Position numbers and translations under genes: made by a program. The notes beneath the pieces are model-generated. The model was not told where the DNA came from. It saw only the letters and a program-made list of their open reading frames with translations, and searched no databases. A DNA stretch of 64,000 bases from positions 54,983,795 to 55,047,794 of the forward strand of contig NC_089498.1 in NCBI RefSeq assembly GCF_036850765.1, written 5' to 3'. Each line of letters starts with the position of its first letter. The stretch's first letter is position 1. This document shows, one piece after another, positions 12,436 to 24,484 of the stretch. This DNA is from Saccopteryx bilineata. Taxonomy: Eukaryota > Chordata > Mammalia > Chiroptera > Emballonuridae.

Positions 12436-14007
12436 CCACCAGCCATTCCCTTTTCTTCCTAGTCCTCTGCCTTCTCTAGCAGTATTGACAATATTTTATA
12501 TTTGAGGAATTAATCTTTCCAGAATTTTAATGTCCAGATTTAAATTTTTTTTTGATCTGACACAGAGAGAAAGAGAGTCAGGGGAAAAAGTGCTAACAGT
12601 CATAAAAGATCCTTAGAAACAAATTTCTCTTTCAACATGAAATCTATAAAATCTTCTGTGTTAAAAGTTCATGTATAGAAATGCAAATATACGTGGACAT
12701 AAATGATAATTTATGTGAGGCAGTAAAATAGTGAAAGGAGGACATTTGCATTGCAGCAACATGATTGAGTTTATATGAGGCTGTGTGATCTTTCTAAAGA
12801 TAACTTCTGCATCTGTAAGAAGAGAATATATTTCCTTTTTTATTAGATTGTTGTGATGATTAAATGAGATAATGTCCAAATGGTTTGCATGGAAGTTGGC
12901 CCATAATGAGCACTGAATAAGTAATATTTCTTAATACCATTAACATTCTTTGTAAATTGAAATGTAACACTCAGATGTAATAGAGTATATTATTATTTTC
13001 TTGAGAATGCATAATATGTTTTCTTTTCCCTCTATAGAGATCATAGAAGTGATAGAAAAGACAAATAGGAGCTTTCCTTTTTGTATTCATCAAACATTTA
13101 AAACTTAGTATCATCTTTGATCTCTTTCTCTCATTAATCACCTTTGCCTAATCTGCTGTCATTAATTTGATAGTCATTCAATCTATTGAGGTATATGGCC
13201 AAAGCCATTTCTAGAACATTCCAATCTTTTGGTTCAGTCTCACATTATCTAACTGTCTCTCACCTGGAATTTTTAAATTACTTGCTCCTTGGTTTTTTAT
13301 AAATCAGATTTTTCCTTCCACTCATTTGAATGTACTCTACTCTTCATAAGTAATTAAGTATCCCCCTATTATTTAACAAAATTATTGCAGAAATTCTAAC
13401 AATAGGATTCTGTTTCAGATAAGGGTAAATGCCTAGATTTGGGGTGAAATATTAAACTTAGATTTATATCTAAGGGAGTTGGGAAGGGAGCATTATACTC
13501 TATGTTTGGAGACAAGTTTGCCTGAGGATGTTATAGCCAAACAGGTAGACGTCAGCAGGTACTGTTTCTTGCCTAACCAATACACATTATTAATTTTTCC
13601 CTTACTAGTATTACTTTGATGTTACTGGGATGTAGCATAGTTTCCAAAGTAAAATTACATTTCTTAGATTGCCCTGCAACTAAGTTCCACATGACATGAT
13701 TTTAGATAATGAGGTTGAAGAGAAAGTCTACTAAAGGAGAGTTTGTTTTTCTTATGTAACACTACATTTTTCTTTCCATTACAGTAATCTTTCTCTTTAA
13801 CACTGAAATGTAGTTGTGTTTTAACATATAGAAACTATTTTAGACCTGGAAGACAAAGGCCACAGATTAAGGAAAGCAGGAGAGAGAGGAGACTAGGACA
13901 TCTATAACATCGTGGGACTGCTGCTCTAGCCCTCAGCTGCCTACCTTCAGACATTTTTCACCAATTAAGTCACTGTTTCTGGAGGTTTTCTGTTTATGTA
14001 CTTTTTC
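12436..14007. other. Unassigned intron sequence
   Basis: No gene or clear repeat recognised. Confidence 0.6.
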
Positions 14008-14023
14008 AAAACACCCTCAGATG

Positions 14024-14150
14024 GCCTGACCTGTGGTGGCACAGTGGATCAAGCGTCGACCTGGAATGCTGAGGTCACTGGTTCAAAACCCTGAGCTTGC
14101 CTGGTTAAGGCATATATGGGAGGTGATGCTTCCTGCTCCTCCCCCTGTAT

Positions 14151-14206
<56 letters not shown>

Positions 14207-14264
14207 TCTCTGTCTTTCTCTGTCTATTCACTAAAATGAAAAATAAATAAAAATAATTTTTAAA
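14024..14264 (+). mobile_element. SINE group B
   Basis: Head GCCTGACCTGTGGTGGCACA, then GGTTCAAAACCCTGAG, GCATATATGGGAG, a CT microsatellite (14151-14225) and an AAATAAATAAA tail. The left flank AAAACACCCTCAGAT (14008-14022) recurs, slightly changed, at 14265-14279. Confidence 0.93.
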
Positions 14265-14279
14265 AAAACACTCTCAGAG

Positions 14280-15756
14280 ACAGGATAAACAAATGGGACT
14301 ATATCAAACTAAAAAGTTATTGTACAGCCCTAGCTGGTTGGCTCAGTGGTAGAGTGTCCGCCTGGCGTGCAGGAGTACTGGGTTCGATTCCCGGCCAGGG
14401 CACACAGGAGAAGCACCCATCTGCTTCTCCACCCCTCCCCCTCTCCTTCTTCTCTGTCTCTCCTTTCCCCTCCCGCAGCGAAGGCTCCATTGGGGAAAAG
14501 TTGGCCTGGATGCTGAGGATGGCTCCATGGCCTCTGCCTCAGGTGCTAGAATGGCTCTGGTTGCAACAGAGCAATGCCCCAGATGGGCAGAGCATCGTCC
14601 CCTGGTGGGTATGCCAGGTGGATCCCAGTTAGGTGCATGCAGGAGTCTGTCTGACTGCCTCCCCGCTTCCAACTACAGAAAATACAAGAAAAAAAAGAAA
14701 AAAAAAAGCTATTGCACAGCTAAAAACAATAAAAACAGAGTAAAAAAAACAAACTACACAATAAGAGAACATATTCGACAATATGTGTGATAAAGGGTTA
14801 ATAACCAAAATTTATAAAGAACTTGTAAAACTCAACACCAGGAAGATATACAATCCAATCAAAAAATGGGCAAAAGAAATGAATAGACACTTCTCCAAAG
14901 AGGACACACAGATGGCCATTAGGTATGTGAAAAAATGCTCAACATCACTAATCATTAGAGAAATGCAAATTAAAACCACAATGAGATATCACCTCACACC
15001 AGTCAGAATGGCGCTCATCAACAAAACAACACAGAATAAGTGCTGGTGAGGATGTGGAGAAAAGGGAACCCTCCTGCACTGCTGGTGGGAATGCAGACTG
15101 GTGCAGCCACTGTGGAAAACAGTATGGAGATTCCTCAAAAAATTAAAGATTGAACTGCCTTTTGACCCAGCTATCCCACTTTTAGGAATATACCCCAAGA
15201 ACACCATAGCACTGTTTCAAAAGGAAAAATGCACCCCCATGTTTATGGCAGCATTGTTCAGAATAGCAAAGATCTAGAAACAGTCCAAGTGTCCGTCAGT
15301 AGATGAGTGGATTAAAAAGCTTTGGTACATATATACAATGGAGTACTATGGGGCCATGAAAAAGAAGGAAATATTACCTTTTGCAATGACATGGATGGAC
15401 CTGGAAACTATTGTGTTGAGTGAAATAAGCCAGGCAGAGAAAGAAAAATATCATATGACCTCACTCATTTGAGAAATCCAATGAAAATAAGAACCGAGGA
15501 ATGGAATCGAGACAGAGGAGAAATCAAAGGGACCAGAGGGAAAGAGGACAGAGGGAAAGGGAATTACAGGATGGGATAAACCTGAAAGGAAGGGGGTAGG
15601 GTGCTATCGGGAGGGGGGCAAAGGAGATGTTGAGGGGAATACGGGGGAAGGCAGATGCATTTGAGGCAACACTAGAATCTATGTAAACACAATAAATTAA
15701 AATTAAAATATGACATCAATCAATCAATCAATAAAATAATAGCTTTGTAAAAAAAG
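14280..15756 (+). mobile_element. 5'-truncated L1: end of ORF2 plus 3' UTR, interrupted by a SINE
   Basis: Sequence such as ACAAATGGGACTATATCAAAC, CAAAAAATGGGCAAAAGAAATG and GGATGTGGAGAAAAGGGAAC is standard L1 ORF2 3' sequence. It is followed by a purine-rich 3' UTR and an AATAAATTAAAATTAAAA / (CAAT)n tail. Stops break the frame (for example after CAAAGATC near 15272), so it is dead. Its right flank AAACACCCTCAGAT (15757-15770) matches the left flank at 14265-14279. A group A SINE at 14327-14703 splits it. Confidence 0.95.
14327..14703 (+). mobile_element. SINE group A inserted in the L1
   Basis: Head GCCCTAGCTGGTTGGCTCAG, full body and A-rich tail. The flanks AAAAGTTATTGTACA and AAAAGCTATTGCACA are a TSD with two changes, so this insertion is not among the youngest. 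Confidence 0.94.
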
Positions 15757-15770
15757 AAACACCCTCAGAT

Positions 15771-16391
15771 ACTTTAATAATTCTCATAAATCTTTTCAGC
15801 TTTTCTTCAAAAGTTTTACTAAGCTCAACCTTGAACACCATGATAATGAAAATTTAAAAAGGGTTTATTTCAGTCTCACAATATTTCTAATCACCTGTTT
15901 TTTCTTTTTAACTTTAAGGAAAGATAAATTTAGATGTATACAAAAGCAGAAAATACTGTAATGTGCTTCATCTATTTATCAATATTATCCAGTTTCAAGA
16001 TGATTAACTCATGTCCCCTCTTATTCTGCCCATAACTTCAGTCACTCTGCTCTCACTCCTACCACTTGCTTTATTTTTAAGCAAATTTGATATGATTTAT
16101 TTTACAAGTACAAATTGGGATAAATTATTATTTTAATTAAATGGAACTCTGTATGTACTAACAATAAACACATTAGCAAGGAACACAAAACAATTAACTC
16201 GAAAGTCATTTTCTGTCACTAAGGAGAAAGCAGGATTCTTGGATAAGCTTCCTTATGGAACAGACAAAAATCAAAGCATGAATTCTTATAATGAAAGTAT
16301 TGCACACTGGCTATTTAAGGTTTTAGAAATGAAAAAAACAACACTTGAGAATAGTGGGAAATTACAAAATAAGTGATGTCCAGAACAGATA
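15771..16391. other. Unassigned intron sequence
   Basis: No gene seen. It may include an old L1 3' fragment around 15980-16130, which I could not confirm. Confidence 0.5.
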
Positions 16392-16405
16392 AAAATATCT
16401 CCCTA

Positions 16406-16584
16406 GCCTGACCTGTGGTGGCTCAGTGAAAGAAACATCGACCTGGAACACTGAGGTTGCTGGTTCAAAACCCTGGGCCTCCCTGGTCAAGGCACATATG
16501 GGAGTTGATGCTTCCTGCTCCTCGCCCATTCTCTCTCTCTCCCTCTCTCTCTCTCTTCTCTCGAAAATGAATAAATACAAAAAA
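16406..16584 (+). mobile_element. SINE group B
   Basis: Head GCCTGACCTGTGGTGGCTCA, then GGTTCAAAACCCTGGG, GGCACATATGGGAGTTGATG and a CT tract. Flanks AAAATATCTCCCTA and AAAATATATCTCCCTA form the TSD. Confidence 0.93.
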
Positions 16585-18352
16585 AATATATCTCCCTAAT
16601 TTGCCTGCAGCAAACAATTTGCAAACCAGTAGTGTTTTGTTAACAATTTGAAGATAATAAGGTAAATGCCATCTTATTACATCTAAAATGAATTATTCTA
16701 CACAGTGTTTATTTTGCAACTTTGAAAGAGTCTTATAGTCCAAGCTAATGCCAAATTTTTTGTGCTTATTTTTATTTGTTGATGTACCAATTATTTTAAA
16801 ATGTACCAAAATGACAAATGAGAAGAAAGGTCACTTGTGTTTTACATTCTCCTTTCCATTATTTTATTTTTTATATCTAATTTCTTTCTTAATATGGTAT
16901 TTTTAACTCCTTCTCTAGAGATAGTCAATGTTATTAAGTTTGATGTGTATATTTTGATATGATCATATATATTTAATATGTAAGCACAAATCTATATATG
17001 TTTTGTTTGTTTTTTTTTAAAAACTAAAACAAGACCATTCTATATGTATTAGTCAATGAATAGCTTCTTAAAAATATGTTATGGTCATCCCAAGGTAAGA
17101 AAATGTTCATGTTTTTCAGTTTCTGCACTAATTGGAATATATAATACCTCCTAATCTGGTTTTCTTAACGTAATCTTTTAGCTGTTTTCTTACTCTCTCC
17201 TCCACATTCCTCCTCCTCTTTTTCTCTGCCTCCTCCTCTCCTTTCTTCTTATGCTTCCTCCTCCCCTGTCTTCTTCACTTTCATCTTAACTGAATTACTC
17301 TTCCCTGTTTTAACCAACATCAAGTTTGGAATCAGACTGCTTAAATTCAAATCTTTGGTTCACTAGTTATGTAGCCTAGAGTAAGATACCATTTCCTAAC
17401 CTGCAAAATGAGGATAACAGTAGTCCCTACATTATGAGTTTATTGTACTAAGAATATTTATAAACAAAGGGCGCTTAATACATTGTCTGCCGAAAAGAAA
17501 ATTAAATCAAAATGAGCTGTTACTGTCCCTTGCTTACCTTTCCAGCATTGTTGTTGTTGTTACTATTTTTTTTTAAACCTGGATCACAATATTCGAACCA
17601 CAATGGCCTTCTCTCTGCTCCTTAAAGAGGCGAAGCTATTTCTTAGGGCTTTACACTGGTTGTTTCACTCTTTTGCCTTTCACTATAAATAACGTATTTA
17701 TGCATCTTTTTCTCAACTTGCCCTTTGAAATATAAGCTTGAGAAAGTGGGAAGCTGGGTTTTATTGTCCCACATTGTGTCTCTACTCCCTGATATCATGT
17801 ATGAAACAGAGTCTGTCTTCTAACATGTACTTGTTGAATAAATGAATTTTTTCATTTATATTTAGCCTCAGAGTAACCCATAAAAACAGGTATTATTTCC
17901 TCAAATTTATAAATAATAAAAAGGTTGGCTGAATGCTTTCTCGAAGGTTATAGTAAGCTGTTAAATTGGGCTTGAATCCAATTTGTTTTTCTGTATGCCA
18001 TGTTATTTACACTCTTTCTTAAATGTTATTTATATTTTTAATATACACACATTCAGCCTGTTCAATGAGACTATAAATCTCTTCAAATCATACATTTTAC
18101 TATTTTCAGTTTATATAACAATACTTAGTTCATCATAAATATACAATAAGCATTTGTTGTTGATGATTCTCTCAAGGGTTTATGCTTTTGACTCCTGCAT
18201 GATATATAAATTATAATGACTTTTTCTAAACTTTCTATAAAATCTTGTGTAGGTGCTTGCAGATAAATTTAATTTGCTAACAGTTATGCAAGGACTATCA
18301 ATGGTACTCTTGGGAAATTGCTTGTTAGAAACCTCAATCTGTATAGCATATC
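16585..18352. other. Unassigned intron sequence
   Basis: No gene seen. CT-rich stretch at 17190-17285. The 16.84-17.1 kb part looks like an old antisense L1 3' end but is too worn to call. Confidence 0.5.
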
Positions 18353-18368
18353 AAAAGTGAAGGACATA

Positions 18369-18764
18369 GCCCTGGCCGGTTGACTCAGCAGTAGAGCGTC
18401 GGCCTAGCGTGCAGAGGACCCGGGTTCGATTCCCGGCCAGGGCACACAGGAGAAGCGCCCATTTGCTTCTCCACCCCTCCGCCACGCTTTCCTCTCTGTC
18501 TCTCTCTTCCCCTCCCGCAGCCAAGGCTCCATTGGAGCAAAGATGGCCCGGGCGCTGGGGATGGCTCTGTGGCCTCTGCCTCAGGCGCTAGAGTGGCTCT
18601 GATCGCAACATGGCGACGCCCAGGATGGGCAGAGCATCGCCCCCTGGTGGGAAGAGCGTCGCCCCATGGTAGGCATGCCGGGTGGATCCCGGTCGGGTGC
18701 ATGCGGGAGTCTAACTGTCTCTCCCTGTTTCCAGCTTCAGAAAAATGAAAAATGAAAAAAAAAA
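18369..18764 (+). mobile_element. SINE group A, full length, young
   Basis: Near-consensus head GCCCTGGCCGGTTGACTCAG, full body and a pure A tail. Perfect 15-bp TSD AAAAGTGAAGGACAT at 18353-18367 and 18765-18779. Confidence 0.96.
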
Positions 18765-18779
18765 AAAAGTGAAGGACAT

Positions 18780-19330
18780 GACATAGACAAGTTCATGAGA
18801 GGCGGAGGACAATGGGAAGAAAATAGTTACTACTGCAGCAATTCAGAAGCAGGAGGCGGTTTTTGCTCATGAGGTGAGGGGACTTAAGCAGGTGCCGCGC
18901 TGGGCCCACAATGGCCAGAGGAACTTCAGAGCAATATTTCATCCAGAAAATGTCAAGGATAGAAACACAATAGAGAGATTTTCTTTTTTAACTTAGAAAT
19001 CCAGTGCTTATAGTGCTTGACATAAGCTTTACTCACAGAGCACCACTGAGGTAAAAATTAACCAAGAGATCTCTGAAACTTTTCTGTCAATACAAATAAG
19101 AATATCCATAGCTATATGTTTCATTCTTTCAAATCATCAGGCTGGCAAAGGTCTGGTTTGTATCATATTTGACATTGAAAGTTAGTCCCTTATATTTATA
19201 GCTAGAGAGAAATGAAGAGAAATCATGTAGAATGTGAGGCAACAAGAGGTAAACCATTCTTTGATCATATATTTTAACACATAAAGGTCCATTGCCCCCT
19301 CTCCATCCAGTTCTACTGCAATGAATGCAG
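18780..19330. other. Unassigned intron sequence
   Basis: No gene or repeat recognised. Confidence 0.55.
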
Positions 19331-19345
19331 TCTAAGTTCTTTTTT

Positions 19346-19589
19346 TTTAATGACAATTACATTTAACAGGGTGATATTGGTCAAGCAGAGTACGTAGATT
19401 TCAAAAAAAATCTCCACATCATTTGGACAGTCGATTATGCTGTATACCCATCACTCAAAATCAAATCATCTTCTGTCACCCTACATTTTGTTTCTCTTTA
19501 AGCCCCTCCCCTCCCCATCCCCCCCCCTCTCCATCCCTCTCTGCCCCCCCCCCCCCCGACCGCTGCACTTTTGTCTATGTCCATGAGTC
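19346..19589 (-). mobile_element. L1 3' UTR end, minus strand, 5'-truncated
   Basis: On the minus strand a G-rich tract is followed by TGATGGGTATACAGC, AATATCACCCTGTTAAATG and a poly(A). This is the same 3' UTR plan as at 35230-35366. Perfect TSD TCTAAGTTCTTTTTT at 19331-19345 and 19590-19604. Confidence 0.92.
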
Positions 19590-19925
19590 TCTAAGTTCTT
19601 TTTTATTTACCCTCTGGATCAAAACAGCATCCCACTAACTCATCCCTTAGACTTGAATCCAGAGGCCAAATCACAGTCTCTGTAATCATCCTCTTAAATC
19701 CAGCTCTCCACTGCTAAAATCCTACCGCCAGGCTTCTCTACTGTCAATGAGCACCCAGTTCTAGGCTCTTATTGCATTTATTTGGGGCTGCTCACAAATC
19801 CTTAGTTATTTTCTAACATTAAAATACATGGCATAATTCAGGAAGCTTATAAAAATGTACACTGTGAGTCTCAAATTCAAAGCCTTGAATTTCATATTTC
19901 TGGAATGCAACCTAGCAGTATAATA

Positions 19926-20289
19926 GACACAGAGGGAGGGAAAGATAGGGAAAAACAGATAAAAAGGGAGAGAGATAAGAAGCATCAAATCTTTGTTCCG
20001 GCCCATTAGTTATTCATTGATTGCTTTTTCATATGTGCTTTGACTGAAGGGGGTGCTACAGCAGATCGAGGGACCCTTTGCTCAAATCAGTGACCTTTGG
20101 GCTGAAGCCAGTGACCATGAGGTCATGTCGGTGATACCATGCTCAATCCAGTGACCCTGCATTCAAGTTGGTGAGCCTGTACTCAAGCTGGATAAGTCCA
20201 TGCTCAAGTTGGCCACCTTAGGGTTTGGAACACAGGTCCTCTGCATCCCAGGCTAAATCTCTATCCACTGAGCCATCACCTGGTCATGC
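19926..20289 (-). mobile_element. SINE group C, minus strand
   Basis: The minus strand opens GCATGACCAGGTGATGGCTC and carries the AAGCTGGTGACC-like units and GAGAAGCATCAA (on +). Flanking AGTATAAT(A/T) is a short TSD. Confidence 0.9.
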
Positions 20290-20811
20290 ACAGTATAATT
20301 TTTAATGCATGTCCCAGGATGTGAGATAAAATACCATAAAGCCATGTAGAAAGACCATATTCTTTAAACATTATTCTTTTTCAGGACAGTTTATCTATCT
20401 TCCCCCCGTCCCAGTCTTTTTATTTTGAAAAGATGCTATAAATTCTTCCTAATCTTACACAGTTATTGTTATCCTCACCAAGCTTACCTTTACTCCTTTT
20501 TTTCTCTACCAAATGATTAAATAATCTCTCTACTGTATTAATTCTGTGCCTTTTGAATACTTATCTCAGTATCTTTATATTGTCTCTTTATAGTTATCTT
20601 CACAGCTAAAGTACTCTTGAAGGGTTGAAATGACATCTTTATAACTTTTTATACTAACAGGGTTTGGTACATGTTAAATAAATAATAATGATTATTTAAA
20701 CACATCATTTTTTATGATGACCTTAAGAGTAAGATGCAAGTCTTTGTTCTGTAACTTTTTTTCATTTCTGTCACATATAGCAATTGCTGTATAGGAGTTT
20801 CCTAATCCAAC
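20290..20811. other. Unassigned intron sequence
   Basis: No gene or repeat recognised. Confidence 0.55.
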
Positions 20812-20819
20812 CATTAGAA

Positions 20820-21185
20820 CAGGGGTCCCCAAACTACAGCCCGCAGGCTGCATGCGCCCCCCTGAGGCCATTTATCTGGCCCCCCTGCCACACTTTTGGA
20901 AGGGGCACCTCTTTCATTGGTGGTCAGTGAGAGGAGCACATTGACCATCTCTTTAGCCAAAAGCAGGCCCATAGTTCCCATTGATATACTGGCCAGTTTG
21001 TTGATTTAAATCTACTTGTTCTTTATTTTAAATATTGTATTTGTTCCGTTTTGTTTTTTTACTTTAAAATAAGAAATGTGCAGTGTGCATAGGAATTTGT
21101 TCAAAAAAATTTTTTATAGCCCGGCCCTCCAACGGTCTGATGGACAGTGAACTGGCCCCCTGTGTAAAAAGTTTGGGGACCCCTG
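20820..21185 (+). mobile_element. Non-autonomous hAT-type DNA transposon, complete
   Basis: Terminal inverted repeats CAGGGGTCCCCAAACT (20820-20835) and AGTTTGGGGACCCCTG (21170-21185) are perfect. It is flanked by an exact 8-bp TSD CATTAGAA (20812-20819 and 21186-21193), the hAT signature. At 366 bp with no transposase frame it was moved by a transposase supplied elsewhere. Strand is arbitrary. Confidence 0.95.
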
Positions 21186-21388
21186 CATTAGAAGAAGGAG
21201 GTTAGAATGGTTGCAAAGGTAGAGTTGCCATTATCTCTCAGTATTCCATGACTTTTTGATCAAAATAAACATAAGCCTATAACTCACCCTGGAGAAAGAA
21301 CCTTATGATAAACTACTTTATAATGTAAAATAAATCATTAACTTAAACTATGGATACTTCATTTCAAATAGGAGAGTTAACTTGGAAA

Positions 21389-21393
<5 letters not shown>

Positions 21394-21433
<40 letters not shown>
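21394..21433. repeat. (GA)20 microsatellite
   Basis: Uninterrupted GA over 40 bp, not linked to a SINE tail. Confidence 0.97.
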
Positions 21434-21435
<2 letters not shown>

Positions 21436-21796
21436 GCTCTGGTTAGACCCAGGATCACAGAAATGAAGATGCCTTTAAAATAAAATATCTACTTTCACCC
21501 CTTGCTGTTTTTCCTAAATCTCTACCACTTCTTTAAGTTATTGATCCAAAACCATGGAGCTATAAACAATAACACAGTATATTTGAATCGAAACATTTAG
21601 CTAAATTGTAAAATGATTTACTTTAAGAAAATCCTTCTTAACTCTCTCCCTTATACAAGGCTAAATGTTCTTTATCAAGGGAACTGTACATGTATAGTAT
21701 TCCAAGGTTCTTTTCATTACTTCACATATTCTATCTCTATCTCTTTACTATATATGTATCTCTATCCCTAAGCATATTTAGAATAAAGGAAGGCAG

Positions 21797-22165
21797 GCCC
21801 TGGCCACTTGGCTCAGCGGTAGAGCATCGCCTGGCATGAGGAGGTCCCTGGTTCAATTCTGGGCCAGAGAACACAGGAGAAGCACCCATCTTCTCCTCTG
21901 CCTTTTCCCCTCTTCTTTCTCTCTGTCTCTCTTCCTCGCACAACCGGGGCTCCATTGGAGCAAGGTTGGCGGGGGCGCTGAGGATGGCTCCATGGCCACT
22001 GCCTCGCTGAAATGGCTCCGATTGCAGAGGAGCTGTACCCCAGAGGGACGGGCTTTCTGGTGGGCATGCCCGGTGGATGCTGATTTGGCACATGTGGTAG
22101 TCTGTCTGTCTGCCTCCCCCTTCCTCCCTGCTTCTCACTTTGGAAGAATACAAAAAAAAAGAAGT
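21797..22165 (+). mobile_element. SINE group A, diverged
   Basis: Head GCCCTGGCCACTTGGCTCAG, GGTTCAATTCTGGGCC B-box region, body with GCTCCATTGGAGCAAGG, A-rich tail. The TSD is unclear. Confidence 0.92.
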
Positions 22166-22489
22166 GAAAGAAGGAAAAAAGATATTTCCTTCAGTCCTTA
22201 TTATAAAACCTCTTTCCCCATGTAAAACATGCTAATATTTACATAGTACCCAGACATATTTTCATTGTATGCCAATACATTTTCCCCTGCAAGGTCTGTC
22301 TAATTTGGTCATACAAATAAAATTCAATAATTTGAAGCAGTTTTTATGCACACTAAAATGAAGAATGGCATTCTGTAGGTTTAAATAATTAAAAAAAAAA
22401 CATTAATTTGGAAAATTTGACCTACTCAAGTGTAACAAAAATTAAATTTTTATTGATTTTCAAGGTCATCTTTTCATTTTCTTTGAAAT

Positions 22490-22867
22490 TAAGTGAGAGG
22501 CAGGAGGCAGAAACAGACTCTTTTATGCACCCCAACCAGGACCCATCCAGCAAGCCCCTACCAAGTGATGCGCTGCCGCGGGCTGCAGCTCTGTTGCTCG
22601 GCAATTGAACTATTTTAGCACCTAAGGCTAAGGTCATGGAGCCATACTCAGCACCCAGAGCCAACTTTGCTCGAACCATTGGAGCCAGGGCTGCAAGAAG
22701 AAGAGGAGGAGGAGAGAGAGGGAAAGAGAGAGAGGGGGGAGAGAGAGAAATGGGGGTAGCAGTAGGAAAGCAGATGGTCACTTCTCCTGTGTGCTTTGAC
22801 TGGGAATTTAACCTGGGACTTCCACAAGCCAGACAGAGGCTCTACTGCTGAGCCAACCAGCCAGGGC
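22490..22867 (-). mobile_element. SINE group A relative (GGCAGGAGGCAG-tailed subtype), minus strand
   Basis: The minus strand starts GCCCTGGCTGGTTGGCTCAG. Its body differs from the young copies (AGCACCTAAGGCTAAGG on +), a subtype shared with 29806 and 59726. It is more diverged and probably older. Confidence 0.9.
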
Positions 22868-22918
22868 CTCAAGGTCTTTCTTCCATAGTAGCGATATTAT
22901 TTAACATGATCATTATTT

Positions 22919-23332
22919 TTTTTGTTTTGTTTTTGTTTGTTTGTTTTTGTATTCTTCCGAAGCTGGAAATGGAGAGAGACAGTCAGACAGACTCCTGCAT
23001 TCGCCCGACCGGGATCCACCCGGCACGCCCACCAGGGGCTACACTCTGCCCACCAGGGGGCGATGCTCTGCCCCTCTGAGGCGTCGCTCTGTTGCGACCA
23101 GAGCCACTCTAGCACCAGGGGCAGAGGCCAAGGAGCCATCCCCAGCGCCTGGGCCATCTTTGCTCCAATGGAGCCTTGGTTGCGGGAGGAGAAGAGAGAG
23201 ACAGAGAGGAAGGAGAGGGGGAGGGGTGGAGAAGCAAATGGGCGCTTCTCCTGTGTGCCCTGGCCAGGAATCAAACCCGAGACCTCTGCTTGTCAGGCCA
23301 ATGCTCCACCACTGAGCCAACCGGCCAAGGCT
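22919..23332 (-). mobile_element. SINE group A, full length, minus strand
   Basis: It reads group A in reverse, from AGCCTTGGCCGGTTGGCTCA through the body to a T-rich (minus-strand A-rich) tail. Perfect 16-bp TSD AACATGATCATTATTT at 22903-22918 and 23333-23348. Four overlapping frames here are SINE translations. Confidence 0.96.
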
Positions 23333-23384
23333 AACATGATCATTATTTAGTGATAATAACAGTTAGTTAAAAAAACATATTTGT

Positions 23385-23660
23385 TCTATATCACATATGG
23401 GATATAAAACTGAGACATGGACATAGATAAAAGTGAAGTCGTTACCAGAAGGGTATGGGGGAGGGTTTGGGAGGAAGGGAGTAAAGAGAGAGAAATATAC
23501 AGTGATGGAAAATGATTTAACTTTGGATATTGGGTACATAACATAATCAGCAATTCAAAGGCTATAGAAATGCTTACCTGAAACCTATGTACTCTTATTG
23601 ATCAATGTCACTTCTTTAAATGTACTTTTTTAAAAATTTTAAAAATATTAAAATAAAATA
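23385..23660 (+). mobile_element. L1 3' UTR end
   Basis: AAACTGAGACATGGACATAG, GGGTATGGGGGAGGG, a GTGATGGAAAATGAT-type segment, then CCTATGTACTCTTATTGATC and a T/A-rich end. These match the layout of the bat L1 3' UTR seen at 34930-35366. Confidence 0.85.
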
Positions 23661-24205
23661 GTTATTAAAAATAAAAAATAATAAAAGCATATTTGGCCTA
23701 CCATTTAGAATAATGTTACTGACACTAAGTATCAACATATAGCTTAGGGTATTAGACAATTTTTCATCTTGCACAGTTCATCATGTTGTTTACTGTGTCT
23801 AATTCACAGCTCATGACTCAAATCAGCTCTTTTAACTATTCAATATTTATCAAATATTCAGTATTTATTAAACTTAATACCTTTGTTTTGGAGATTTACA
23901 TTTCAGCCACTGGAAATTTGAGAGACCAGTGAGGATATAACACACTGAAATTTTTTTTCTTTAATTTAAACAAGCATGTTAAATATATGAAGATTGGCTT
24001 AAAAATAATTTGTTTTGGTTGGTAATTAAAGGAATTGCACCTTATCAAGATGTATATTAATGACTAAGTTAGGAAGAAAATATGACTACATTGATTATAT
24101 CATGTTTAAAAATTTTAGATGACCTGTTTGACATATTAAATGAAAGTCAAATCATTTCCAAGTTATGTAAAATTTTATGCAATACATTTTAAGTATTAAT
24201 GTTTG
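23661..24205. other. Unassigned AT-rich intron sequence
   Basis: No gene or repeat recognised. Confidence 0.55.
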
Positions 24206-24221
24206 GGATTTTTTATTTATT

Positions 24222-24410
24222 TATTTTTAAATTTTATTTATTCATTTTAGAAAGGAGAGAGAGAGGAGAGAGAGAGAGAGAGAGAGAAGGCGGAGGAACA
24301 GGAAGCAACAACTCCCATATGTGCCTTGACCAGGCAAGCCCAAGGTTTCGAACCGGCAACCTCAGCATTTCCAGGTCGACGCTTTATCCATTGCGCTACC
24401 ACAGGTCAGG
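24222..24410 (-). mobile_element. SINE group B, minus strand
   Basis: The minus strand starts GCCTGACCTGTGGTAGCGCA. CATATGTGCCTTGACCAGGC and a GA tract are visible on the + strand. Confidence 0.93.
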
Positions 24411-24484
24411 CTTATTTTTTTTAATTATATTTATTCATTTTAGAAAGGAGAGAGAGAAGAGAGATAGAGAGAGAGAGAGAGAGT
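24411..24484 (-). repeat. Second copy of the SINE group B tail
   Basis: TTATTCATTTTAGAAAGGAG plus a GA tract, already present at 24238-24287, is repeated just past the SINE head. It is followed by GTGGGATTTTTTA, matching the left flank GGGATTTTTTA at 24206. Either two SINEs landed together, the first 5'-truncated, or the tail was duplicated. Confidence 0.8.

Noticed and set aside
14783..15049. 88-codon frame as a coding gene
   Set aside because: It is a piece of dead L1 ORF2.
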